Below, one piece after another: positions 1 through 11,000 of a stretch of 64,000 bases of DNA. A program made the position numbers and the translations under genes. The notes under the pieces were generated by a model. That model saw only the letters and a list, made by a program, of their open reading frames with translations, made no database searches and was not told the DNA's origin. Within the stretch, counting starts at the first letter, position 1. Each line of letters starts with the position of its first letter. This DNA comes from Mesostigma viride (taxonomy: Eukaryota > Streptophyta > Mesostigmatophyceae > Mesostigmatales > Mesostigmataceae), in the NCBI GenBank assembly GCA_009746045.1, contig RPFO01000153.1, forward strand, positions 124,001 to 188,000. Direction: 5' to 3'.

Positions 1-210
1 AAGCATTTTTCCCAGAGAACCAGTGACCCGTCAATCCATGCAATGCTTTTGTTGCAATGCCCACAAAAGCATTCGCATATGTGGTGACCAACAGTACTTG
101 TTCAAATGCACAACACGAGCTGGCCTCATAATGGCACAGCCACTTACTGGGTCACCCTTAAATAGACCGCCCCCCACCGCCCACCCTCGCCCATGCGCCA
201 CCCCACCCAC

Positions 211-3200
211 CTCGATGCGCGCGCGGTGGAGGAATTCGTCGTAGTTTGCGCGCCAGAGCATCTCCCGCTCGTCCACCTGGCTCACCGCCCGTTGCGCCGC
301 CTCCAGGCCCTTGACGTCCGCGTTGGACTGGACTGTCACGTCGCCGCCGGGTGCTTTCCGCTGGCCGCCGCATCCGCAAGGCACATCCACAGAGGTCCCA
401 GGCTACCTCACATAGAAGAATGAGATTACAACTAAGTTTCCAAACAAGAGAAGAGGCCTATCGGAGGATGGTGTGGGCAGTGGTTGGCCTCCCCACAAGG
501 TCCGGACACCAACACCAGCACAAGCATGCTGGATGTCGTCCCGCCCACTTGGTCGGGTTCTCTAGTAATCTACCGCAGGCAGCCTCTGGCGGCGCATGTG
601 ATGTAGTCCCCACATACATATGGGGCACCAACACAATGTGGGCGGATCGGCAGAGGACACGCATGGCTACTCTCTCCTGCAACATCAGGCACCACAGGCC
701 GATGTCTCAACACAACCCTAGGTGCAACAGAGGCTGCATTCCACGGGACGCCACTTCTGGGATACCAGGTCAATGCCAGCATGTAACAGATGCCAGCACG
801 TAACAGATGCCGGCATGTAACAGATGCCGGCATGTAACAGATGCCGGCATGTAACAGATGCCAGCATGTAACAGATGCCAGCATGTAACAGATGCCAGCA
901 TGTAACAGATGCCAGCATGTAACAGATGCCAGCATGTAACAGATGCCAGCATGTAACAGATGCCAGCATGTAACAGATGCCAGCATGTAACAGATCCTGT
1001 GACGCTCACAACCTTTCTCTGTTGTCCGTGCGAAAAGTCAAGGCACCAAGGCATGCCCTCATCTGGGCAGATGGCCTGCGAGCAACAGCCTCTTCGTCCT
1101 GCCCACTCCTGCAACGAAGCATTCCTGAGAGAGCCCCGTGAAATGATCAGCCGCCTGCAAGTCAAGTGAACAAACAGAATAGAAAGAATGACTACCACAA
1201 TTCCAAGCCTCACCAGAGGCCCCCTCGCCACAGCCGTCATCACCCAACCAGACCCAAACAAGACCCAGCAGGCCAGCAGGCGCACCTTCTTGCCCCCCGC
1301 ATCCTCCTCCTTGTCCTTGTCCTTGTCTTTATTTGCCGCCGCGGACGCGTTACTCCCCGCCACGATGCCCCCCGTGGGCGCGCCGCTCAAGGGCCGGGCG
1401 CTCGCCAATATGGCCTCCACTTCCATGGCCGCCGTCCCCCCCCCGGTGCCGTCATCCGCGTATTTGATCATCGTTGACGGCAGCCGGAATCGGTCCACGG
1501 CCGGTATGAGCGCGGTAGAGGACGCCACCGCTGCCGCCCGCTCGGTCGCGGTCGCGGCCGCCTGCGTGATCTGGGCGCGGGAGAGCGCCTTGTTGGCGCG
1601 CTGGCGCGTGCCAGGGGCGGGGGCCTCCGTCCCGGAGAGCTCGGCGGGGGTGGGCAGCGCGGGGGAGTGGGGGGGCGCCCGCTCGACAAACCCCTGCTGG
1701 ACCAGCGACACGAACGCGCGCATGACCTTGTCCTTGGTGGCTGGGCCGCCTGCGGGGCACAGGATGGCACAGGATGAACCGTGCAGCTCGTCAGCTAAAA
1801 CAATGAAGAGAATAAACAGAAAGGTTGAGAGACCTGGCGTGTGAAGGATGGCCAGGGATGGGGTCAGGGGAGGGATGGGGGTGCCCAGACAAACATCCAC
1901 ACGCCGCGATCTCGCAACGTTCCTCTTTCCTCCCTCAGGTCCTCTTTCCTCTTGAGAGATCGTTTCCTTTCTCAAGGTCCCTTTCCTCTTTCCGCCCTCA
2001 GAGCTCTCTTTCCCCTTTCCTCTCTACAAGTTCTCTGAGCCCTCTTGTCCAAAATTGACGCTTGTGGGAAGAAAGCGCGTGCAGCACGGCATACTCGGCC
2101 GGCAGGTCCGCATTATGGGACCGCAGGCAAGGAAGCGCCAGGCGCATGCTCAGAATCCGCGGGACGGACGAACTCCCTTTGCCGTGGGGACATGAACAAA
2201 GGGACAGGTGCGCAAGTAGCCGGGTACGGCAGAAGGGACACTAGAAGGGCGGTGGGTGGGCCATTCGTGCATGGATACTAAACAGCAGCGACAAGTGCTG
2301 CATTGATGCGACACCCCTCCAGCAACGGCCGCCAGCGCACAAAATCGTGTGATGGGGCCACCAACAGGCCACCACACGGCCACCACGCGGCACTGCAAGC
2401 CACCCTCTCGGTCCGTCCCGGAAGGGTCATCACTGCACCCTAACCCCGGGTAGAAAAACCAGGTACGTAGACCACCAGGTGTGTTGGACCATTAGCTATA
2501 CTGCATCACAAGCTATGCAGCAGCATCAGGTGTGTGCGTTTGCCAGGAGCAGGCAGCATCACCCAGAACATGCTGCATCACCCAGCTCATGCAGCCCCAC
2601 CTTGCGTGCGGGCGGCCGCGCGCTCCACCACCTGTCCCACCGTCAGCCGGCCGTGCTCCAGCAGGCCCTCCAGCACCTCCTCCGCCTGGGGGGCAAGGAG
2701 GGGGGGGCAAGAGGGTGGGGGGGGCAAAGGGTGCGAACCATGAAGAGGGAAAAGGAGGGGGAGGGGGGTACGAGGGGATGGTTGGGCGGTGTGGGGGTGA
2801 AGCGAAATGGCAGGCATAACAGTGCCGTGAGAGCTGGGTATGGCCTGAGCGTTGGGAAGGGCCGGAGCCTTGGTCATGGCCGGAGCGTTGTGCATGGCCA
2901 GTACAGTTTACCAGGTACAGTCAGTCACGCCTTAAGTGGGGTTCGAGGTTTTTGAGGGGTCAACCCAACTTAAGGCGTGAACCCAACTGAAGGCGTTAAA
3001 GGCTCTACCGAATTGTAGTAATTTGAACTAAAGATACTGATATACTATTATGAACTACTTTGAACTTAGAATTCCGAAATCCTATGCGACCCAACTTAAG
3101 GCGTGGACACAACTTAAGCCAACCCAACTTAAGGCGTGAATGACTGTGATGATCAGACACCCATGTACGACCCAAGTCAGGAAGGACTGTCAAAGCGAAG

Positions 3201-5741
3201 AACGTCAAGAACGTTCAAGGGCGAGACGGCTGCCAGCATCCTGGGTCTTACGGGCACTTGCAAACAACTGGCCCAAGCCTCCAATGCCTTCAAACACAGA
3301 CAAAACATAGACAACCACCAATGACCAGATGGCCATGTGACATGGCATGCAAACATCCAGGCCGTCTGGCTGTCAAGGCAACACATCAACACCCATGGAA
3401 TTTCAACGTTTGCCACCACATGTGCAGCCATTCTGCCGCTGTTGTTATGATTCTCCCCTTCCCCCCCCCCGGCCGGTAACTAGTGCATGCCCCCGTGCCC
3501 AGCTGCCCTTACCCCCCTAACACTGACGCTTGTCACGCTCCCCTACCCCACCCCACCGCATCCACCACCCCATCGCCTCCCCTACCCCACCCCACCCCAC
3601 GCGACCACGCCGCACCGTGTCGCCCAGCGCGTCCTTGGCCATGTGCAGGTAGAGGGGGAAGCGCATCCGGTGCAGCACGCGCGCGTTGAGCGCCATGTAC
3701 ACGTTGACCGTGCGGGGGCCCTGCTGCTGCGCGGCGGCTGCCGCGGATGCCTTCTTGGGCGCTGCGCACGACAAAAAGGCCAGCAAATGCACGCGATGAG
3801 ACGGCCAGAAAATGCGCACGTGTGCATGGTGTCGGGACTTGTTAGACACTATGAGAGAGGGTGGGGTGGGGTGGGGCGGGGCGGGGCGGGGCGGGGGGGC
3901 GGGGCGGGCGGGGCGGGGCGGGGCGGGGCGGGCGGGGCGGGGCGGGGCGGGGCGGGGCGGGGCGGGGCGGGGCGGGGCGGGGCGGGCGGGGCGGGGCGGG
4001 CGGGCGGGGCGGGGCGGGGCGGGGCGGGGCGGGGCGGGCGGGGCGGGGCGGGGCGGGCGGGGCGGGGCGGGGCGGCGGGGCGGGCGGGGCGGGGCGGGGC
4101 GGGCGGGGCGGGGCGGGGCGGGGCGGGGCGGGCGGGGCGGGGCGGGGCGGGGCGGGGCGGGGCGGGGCGGGGCGGGCGGGCGGGGCGGGGGGTGGGGTGG
4201 GGTGGGGTGGGTGGGGTGGGGTGGGTGGGGTGGGGTGGGGTGGGGTGGGGTGGGGTGGGTGGGGTGGGTGGGGTGGGGTGGGGTGGGGTGGGGTGGGGTG
4301 GGGTGGGTGGGTGGGGTGGGTGGGGTGGGTGGGGTGGGGTGGGGTGGGGTGGGGGTGGGTGGGTGGGATGGGGTGGGGTGGGGTGGGGTGGGGTGGGGTG
4401 GGGTGGTGGGGTGGGGTGGGGTGGCATGGGCTGGGGGATGGTTGAGGGGGAGTGGTCGGTGGGAAGGGCGACCTATGCCTGACATCCCAACGCTGGCCCC
4501 TGTCAGGCATGGATGTTGTCGGCGATGACACATTTGGAGGCCATGAGAATGAAGCGTGTTGGATTGCGAAAATTTTGGACATGGTTCACGGCCCGTCATT
4601 GTTCCCGCATTCCATGCCGCGAAAGGTGGCTCGCTATCCGCGTTTGTTCCCCCATTTCACGCCGACACAGATCATTCGCGGCCCGTCATTACGCCAGCAT
4701 TGTATGCCACGAAAGATGGCTCACTGCCCACCATCATCCCCGCATCCTCTGTGCCGATCTGAGACGCCCTTACTCCCTGGCAACTGTAGTGCTTGATGGG
4801 GCCATACGACTCATTACCCAAGATAGGTTAGGCAAGTAGGCAAGAGGCTAGGCAAGTACAAGTGTCTAATGCTGGTGAATGTTTGGGGGGGTGGATGCAG
4901 GGGGAAAGGCGCCACATTACTCGGGACTATGCCAGGATCCAATGGAACTCCACCCGCGTACGGCATGGAAGAGGACCACGTTGCACTCGCCATGTGAGGA
5001 CCCTGGCTGGACCCGCTGTGTGTTGGCACCCGCAGGCACGGTTGTGCCGGCAGCTGGGCGTATGGGTGATCAAATCCTGACCAGCACACGCCCCAAAAAC
5101 ACTGGTATGCCCTGGGCATATTTCTGCCACTTGCCAATAATTAGAAGCTCAACTTTTTGTAAAAGAGCAAACAGATACCCCCCAAATTCATGGGAGAGTT
5201 TTTTTTTTTTTTTTTTCATTTCAACTCAAAGCCTGCTGAGGTCCTGTAAATAACACAGATACAATGTGCGCTGCCTGCGTGAGTGCATGGACAGAATCTC
5301 ACCAGGTGCCATCGTCTTGAAGGACTGCACGCAGTTGTGCTGAATGAGCACGAGCAGGCAGTTCTTCACCTCCCCTGGCTGCATCTTGGGGCATTCCTTG
5401 ATCACCTGGAAGAGGGGGCACGTGTACTTGGACGCCAGCACCTTGTAGACGCTCTGCGCCGCGCCAACGACGAGGTAAACCAAGCGTGCAAAACACCTTC
5501 CGAGACAGTGCTTCAAATGAGGACACGGTCTAGGTGTTATACTATATTGAGACTTCTTCACGCAAGCCTGAAGTTGTGCATACACTAACCAACAAACTGC
5601 GATGTTCCCAGATGGGGCCTTACACATGCTTGGACGCTTCACACGATTCGCATACCACGTTTCTGTGGCACTTACCGATACTAGCGGACCAAACTCATCC
5701 CTGACAATCTCGGTCGCAAGCTTCTGCTCGTTGGCTTGCAT
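211..5741 (-). CDS. POLR3C: RNA polymerase III subunit RPC3 (POLR3C), 3' end outside window
   Basis: RPC3 is a winged-helix subunit of the Pol III initiation subcomplex (RPC3-RPC6-RPC7), acting in the nucleus at tRNA and 5S promoters. I read six exons on the minus strand, all with GT-AG borders and matching phases: 5676-5741, 5303-5453, 3616-3761, 2601-2685, 1286-1749 and 211-360, giving 354 residues. The start is the ATG at 5741, giving MQANEQKLATEIVRDEFGPL. Family landmarks match the human protein as I recall it: LLVLIQHNCV (human LCVLVQHNLV), NARVLHRMRFPLYL (SRVLRMLRYPRYI), VLEGLLEHGRLTVGQVVERA, FVSLVQQGFVERAPP and LWRANYDEFLHRAR. A low-complexity linker rich in A, T, K and D (about residues 175-300) is longer than in animals. 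The C-terminal winged helices and coiled coil are missing because the next intron runs off the window. No 3' exon was seen in 1-210. Confidence 0.87.
774..994. repeat. 17-bp minisatellite in POLR3C intron 5
   Basis: About 13 head-to-tail copies of a 17-bp unit, ATGCCAGCATGTAACAG, vary only at one or two positions (CGGC for CAGC, CACG for CATG). The array lies wholly within the intron between exons 5 and 6 of the Pol III subunit gene. It creates long open frames on both strands that are not genes. Confidence 0.95.
2918..3146. mobile_element. MITE-like element, pogo/mariner-type ends
   Basis: The left end (CAGTCAGTCACGCCTTAAGT) is the near reverse complement of the right end (ACTTAAGGCGTGAATGACTG). 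A TA precedes the left end, and the right-flank TA looks mutated to TG. Several internal copies of CCCAACTTAAGGCGTG lie near the right end. The 229-bp length, TA target and lack of coding capacity fit a small non-autonomous DNA transposon. It sits in POLR3C intron 3. A related terminus occurs at 59074. Confidence 0.6.
3861..4430. repeat. G-rich satellite: GGCGGGG block followed by GGGTG block
   Basis: From 3861 to about 4187 the plus strand is almost pure GGCGGGG and GGCGGGCGGGG. From about 4188 to 4430 it switches to GGGGT and GGGTGGGGT repeats. The block is about 570 bp inside POLR3C intron 2. Dense runs of three to four guanines make it a strong G-quadruplex candidate. The POLR3C transcript carries the C-rich strand. 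The very long Gly/Ala/Arg and Pro/His open frames here are artefacts of composition. Confidence 0.95.
4589..4768. repeat. Two tandem copies of a 90-bp unit
   Basis: A segment beginning CGGCCCGTCATT and containing ATGCC(G/A)CGAAAG(G/A)TGGCTC is repeated once with a 90-bp period and clear divergence. It lies in POLR3C intron 2 and shows no coding signal. Confidence 0.7.
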
Positions 5742-7335
5742 CTTCAACTTCCTAACCGGCAAGTCCTATATGTGATTTGGACTTGCCAGCCAAATGAATA
5801 TAACGAAATCAAGCAACCCGGGCTGTCAAAATTCTTAGCCGCCGCATTTACTATGTTTTATGAAACCGGCATACCCGTCCTCTACATTAGGGCAGGCGTG
5901 GTAGAACTTGCCCTCGCCTCACCAACGCAGAATTAGCCCGCCATGCGACCTCGCATTCTTCACGACATGAATGCATACTACATATTATACACAACCGAAG
6001 AGACAAGGGCCAGCCGTGCTCAACCCGGTTGGAATTTCAGGATTGACGATGAGAAACGACCTGGAAACGAAGGCAATTTTAATAGCGGCCTCGCTAAAGA
6101 GCTGAGTTCGTAGGATGCTACCTTATTCGGGCAATTCTATATTGCGAAAATTTCCTTATTCTGGCACTTGGAAGCCAATTGCAAGTTCATCAAGTCTGTT
6201 CATCATTTGATGCTGACCGACGCCACTTGGGCAAACCTAATTAAAATTTTAAAAAGAGTTTTTGTAAACAACAGACACTGTTCCGAACAGACGAAGCTCT
6301 TCATGCAAATTTGGCACAACCTACCGTACGATTCAGGGGTCACAAGGCAACTCATCAGTCAGACCCTGATCATTAGAGCCTGATTAGTCCTTACCTCATA
6401 CTTCTGCTAGCGTCTGCTCGTCATTTTCATCAGCAGACGAAACCACGCTGCAAGACAGGCCTGACTGCCAGAGGCCGTTGTATTTTTATTTTTTTTACGT
6501 TGTGTCAGACCTGAAAAAGTACTGGAGCAGGCGAGGCAGGCCGTGTGCCCTCGACTATTTCAATGCATCGCGACAGGGCAGGATAACAGGGGACAATTAT
6601 GGCAGATAATTCAGATATTGAACATAGATTACTGTTAGTCTGCTTTGCAATATGCTCTTTTCTGCCTGCCTCGTCCATTTATAGTCGCGTCGGTCATGGT
6701 AAAAGGACCGTTAAGCCTCGAAATGCGCCCATGGTGGCATCCCCCCACTTTGTCTGTTTGACGAAAGCAAAACGCTGGGACGCAGCAGGCTTACAAGCCA
6801 GGGCTTCGCAATAGATATGCGTTTAGCACCGGATTGAGTTCGAAGTATTGTACAAGGGAAATTGTGCCCTAGCCTCTTGCCCAATCTAAGGCCCGCGGCA
6901 CAATGAGCGCGGAGAGAAGACGCTCGTCAGGCATTACGCCAGAAGGGGGCCTGAAAGACCCCTTTCAGGCTCTACAGGACTTGCAGGCCAGGTACAGTCC
7001 GCCTAGCGTTGTTGCATAAAATTCGGTAAATTCACCCTCATGAAAGACGCTTATTCCACGGGCTATTCCCCGTTTCACGCACGTGACATTGTCTTAACAC
7101 GTACCGTGTTTCAAGACGAAGGGGAGCTGTTTGGCGGGCCGCTGGTACGCAAGGGAGCATTTAACTGCGGCAAGCCTGTTATGTTAGAGGCGGGTAGATC
7201 TTCTGAGGCAACAGCCTTGCTGGTCCAATACCCTCATGTAACCCCACATTGTGGCATTCAAAGCACTGGAGGCCCCAAGTTGAATGGTGATGTTTCATTC
7301 TCATAATTGAAATAGGATTGAAAACTACCTCGTAA
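5742..7335. other. AT-richer island with unidentified, broken coding-like stretches
   Basis: This stretch lies between the divergent starts of the Pol III subunit gene and the coiled-coil gene. Composition drops to near-balanced AT/GC, unlike the flanks. Coding-like reading frames of 50-90 codons with ordinary amino-acid composition occur on the plus strand at about 5943-6113, 6168-6383, 6599-6814 and 7040-7306. None is intact as a recognisable gene, and I identify no family. It could be a decayed foreign or virus-like insertion, or decayed host sequence. The two neighbouring promoters should also lie here, but I see no distinct element. Confidence 0.4.
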
Positions 7336-7489
7336 TTGGCACACGTGAGGACGCACACAACAGCTGTCAGCTTGGCACGTTAGCTACTGGCACACGTGAG
7401 GACGCACACAACAGCTGTCAGCTTGGCACGGTAGCTACTGGCACACGTGAGGACGCACACAACAGATGTCAGCTCGGCACGGTAGCTAC
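7336..7489. repeat. Three tandem copies of a 51-bp unit
   Basis: Three near-identical copies of a 51-bp unit each begin TGGCACACGTGAGGACGCAC, with a few substitutions near their 3' ends. The array marks the right edge of the AT-richer island, upstream of the coiled-coil gene. Confidence 0.9.
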
Positions 7490-7841
7490 TCGAGTAGCGA
7501 TCGTAGGAGGGACTTACTGCATACCTGTGCCCTCATCGTTTGTCTGCTCCATGCACTAGGCAGCCCTCATGCACACCTCCCCTCTCCCCTCTCCTCTCCT
7601 TCCTCCCGTTCGGCAACTGGTTTTCATGTATAGCAGCTATTTACCTCCGGCATCGTCATGTCCGTCTCACGCAATAGCTATTCATAGCCAGCATGTATAC
7701 AACCATCTCATGAGACCACCACACATGCGTGCACATGCCCTCTGGGACACGGTAGATGCCTTATGCCTTGTGCGACGCCATGGTGTCGCCATGTTTGTCC
7801 TGTGGTGCATCCATGTCTTGTGTGGAAACAAATCCTGCTGT

Positions 7842-8044
7842 GCCCCTTGCCCAAACAAATCGTGCTGTGCTCCATGCCCAAACAACCCCTGTGCTGCTCT
7901 CCATGCCCAAACAACCCCTGCGCTGAGCTCCATGCTCAAACAAACCCTGCGCTGCGCTCCATGCCCAAACAAACCCTCCGCTGCGCCCCATGCCGGAACA
8001 TTCCTGCGCTGTGACCCATGCCCAAACAAACCCTCCGCTGCGCC
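7842..8044. repeat. Degenerate 28-32 bp repeats abutting the first recognised exon
   Basis: About seven imperfect units contain CCATGCCCAAACAAACCCTG followed by a CGCTG-rich tail. They run directly into the first recognised exon of the coiled-coil gene. The ATG used as the provisional start at 8045 could therefore itself belong to a repeat unit, which weakens the start call. Confidence 0.8.
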
Positions 8045-11000
8045 ATGCCCAGGTGCGCGGGCTACATCAACTGCCCCGACTTTGAGATCCTCGAACGCCA
8101 GCTCATGATTCTGCAGGAGCACCAGGCCGAGCTCTTGCGCGCGGCAGAGGCGTCGCTGCTGGTGCGTGCCACTCCTATTTTCTCATCCTGCTTCAGGTAG
8201 TACTGGAACAGTCAGTGTTACTTCACTTTAACCCTGGCCTCGTGTGCGTTGCTCGGAAGCCAAGCGTGGGCAAGCATGGTGCACCGCATCGGTCCTGGAT
8301 GGCTATGGCCTGCATCGGCCGACCATGTTCCTAGGGATGCCCACGTACACGGTGCGTTGCCGAAGGAGCCGCCGCATAAGCTGTGGCCACCTGCGTCCAC
8401 CTGTGGCCACCTGCATTAATGAACGAGAGCCTGGTCCCAAACATCTCATGGGGCCAGTGGCCAGGGTGTGAAGTAGCCCGCTGGCGTGTGTGGTATCGTG
8501 GAACCCAACCGCCTTACGCGCGGGCATCTGCAAACGTGCATGTCAGGGGGGGGGGGGGCATTCATTCACTCATCATTCGCTTGCCTCCGTTGGGAGTGTT
8601 CAATTCATTACCATTTTTTTTTCCATGGGGGCCCACCCATGGCAGTTGGGTCAGCTGCTGGCGTTGCCCATGCTCTAGCGTGCCCGCGTACCTGTTGACC
8701 AGCTGCCAGGGTGCTTGTCCCCAGTCCCCATTCCTCACCGCTGCGCTTCTGCTTTAACCGTGGGAGCATCATGACAGAGACACGTGCACGCATGGAGCCT
8801 ATAATGGGTCAGTGCGCTGTCTGGTGGCAAGCGCGTTCACTCTATAGGCACACTGTGGTGGCGACCGTGTTATAGGGGGCGACTCTAATCGCACTTGTCA
8901 CGGTATACACGCTCTCTCCCCTCCCCGTGCATTGATGCCGGTCGCCCCTACCTTTTCTCCATGAACATAAACCAACGCACAGAACCTGACCCCAGGGGGG
9001 ACCAACCAGCCCGCCGCTGCCCCCGGGAAGGCAGGTCCAGGCACGCGGCGCACGGCCACCGGTGGCGGTGCTGACGCCTCGGGTTCCAAGGATTACGCAA
9101 AGTGGCTGCGACGGGACCTGGTTCCTCCCCAGGGGGAGAGCGAGAACCTGGAGGTGCTGCGACGTGATCGGCGCAAGCATCAATGGTCACTGTGCAGCCC
9201 TCTGCGCGCGCTGCCGCTGGAGATCCATGCCGACGCCATCGCGTCGGGGGTAGGCGCGCGCTCTCTTCTCCCCGTCTTTCCCCTCACCGTGTCCGGTGTC
9301 AGCGCGCACTCTTGTCTACTTACACCCCCTCACCGTGTCCGGTGTCAGCGCGCACTCTTGTCTACTTACACCCCCTTACGGTGTCCGGTGTCAGCGCGCA
9401 CTCTTGTCTACTTACACCCCCTTACGGTGTCGAGGGCAAGCGCCCCTTGTCGCCTACCTATCATCTGTTGTATCATCGGTGCCCTTGTCGTGTCAGGGGC
9501 AGCGCCCGTTGTGATGAGCCTTGTCATCGCTGCGCACGCCCTCACCTTGTCGTGGGTGCAGGCGCTCTCTGTCATCATCTCCCTTCCCTCATGGCACTGG
9601 GCCTTGTCATCGCTGCGCACGCCCTCACCTTGCCGTGGCTGCAGGCGCTCTCTGCCATCATCTCCCTTCCCTCATGGCACTGGGGCCAAGTGCACCATTG
9701 TTTTCTGCCTGCCCGTTACTGCTGTATGAGCCGTCATGACATCGGAGGGGTTGCGGGGGGGTGCAACCTTTATTGTCCGTGCCATCACAGGGTGCGTGAA
9801 GTCTTCTCTTAGGGCGTGTTTCTCCCCCCTTGGCCCCCCCTTGACCCCCCTTGACTCCTGCTGGATCAGATCGAGGCGTCGCTGCGCCCTCTGGACGGCG
9901 CCACCGTGCTGAGCCTTCTGGTCACCTTCTTCAGCGCGCGTGTGCGCAGCTTGCGCATGGCGCTCCACCACGACCTCAACGTCATCAGCGGCATGCGTGA
10001 GTGTTTGTGATTTGGCCGCTACGTTGAGAATAAGGGGCCGTTGGGACCTCAGCGTGATCAGCGGCATGCGCGAGTGCTGTGGGCATGCATGGCTCATGGC
10101 TCATGGATGGATCTCGACATGCGCGAGTGCTCGCACATAGTCGTATGAGAATAAACAAGCCAAATGAACTGCGTGGGGATTTGCGCGCATTATGTGTCAT
10201 TGAGGCATAGTAATCTGCTGTTGTGTTCTCGCCCATAGTCGCTTTTGTGAGCGTTGTGCGCGTGCGTACTGGTCTTCATGTGCGTTGCACCCACCGGAGT
10301 CATGTCAGCCGCCCATGATGCACGGCTGTGCTGGTCGTTGATAGGGGGCCCGCTTTCTACCATTCTATTGTGCTGGTCGTTGATGGAGGGCCCACTTTCT
10401 ACCATTCTATTGTGCTGGTCGTTGATAGAGGGCCCACTTTCTACCATTCTATTGTGCTGGTCGTTGATAGGGGGCCCACTTTCTACCATTCTATTGTGCT
10501 GGTCGTTGATGGAGGGCCCACTTTCCACCATTCTATTGTGCTGGTCGTTGATAGAGGGCCCACTTTCTACCATTCTATTGTGCTGGTCGTTGATAGGGGG
10601 CCCACTTTCTACCATTCTATTGTGCTGGTCGTTGATAGAGGGCCCACTTTCTACCATTCTATTGTGCTGGTCGTTGATAGGGGGCCCACTTTCTACCATT
10701 CTATTGTGCTGGTCGTTGATAGGGGGCCCACTTTCTACCATTCTATTGTGCTGGTCGTTGATAGAGGGCCCACTTTCTACCATTCTATTGTGCTGGTCGT
10801 TGATAGAGGGCCCACTTTCTACCATTCTATTGTGCTGGTCGTTGATAGGGGGCCCACTTTCCACCATTCTATTGTGCTGGTCGTTGATAGGGGGCCCACT
10901 TTCCACCATTCTATTGTGCTGGTCGTTGATAGAGGGCCCACTTTCCACCATTCTATTGTGCTGGTCGTTGATAGAGGGCCCACTTTCCACCATTCTATTG

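Noticed and set aside
1-210. Further POLR3C exon at the left edge
   Set aside because: No frame with RPC3-like sequence or acceptor was found. The intron appears to continue beyond the window.
3487-4599. Gly/Ala/Arg-rich and Pro/His-rich frames over 200 codons
   Set aside because: Composition artefact of the GGCGGGG/GGGTG array, with no start context or conserved sequence.
5742-6400. Reassigned stop codons in the AT-richer island
   Set aside because: The three host genes use standard stops and show no recoding. Decay is the simpler explanation for the broken frames.
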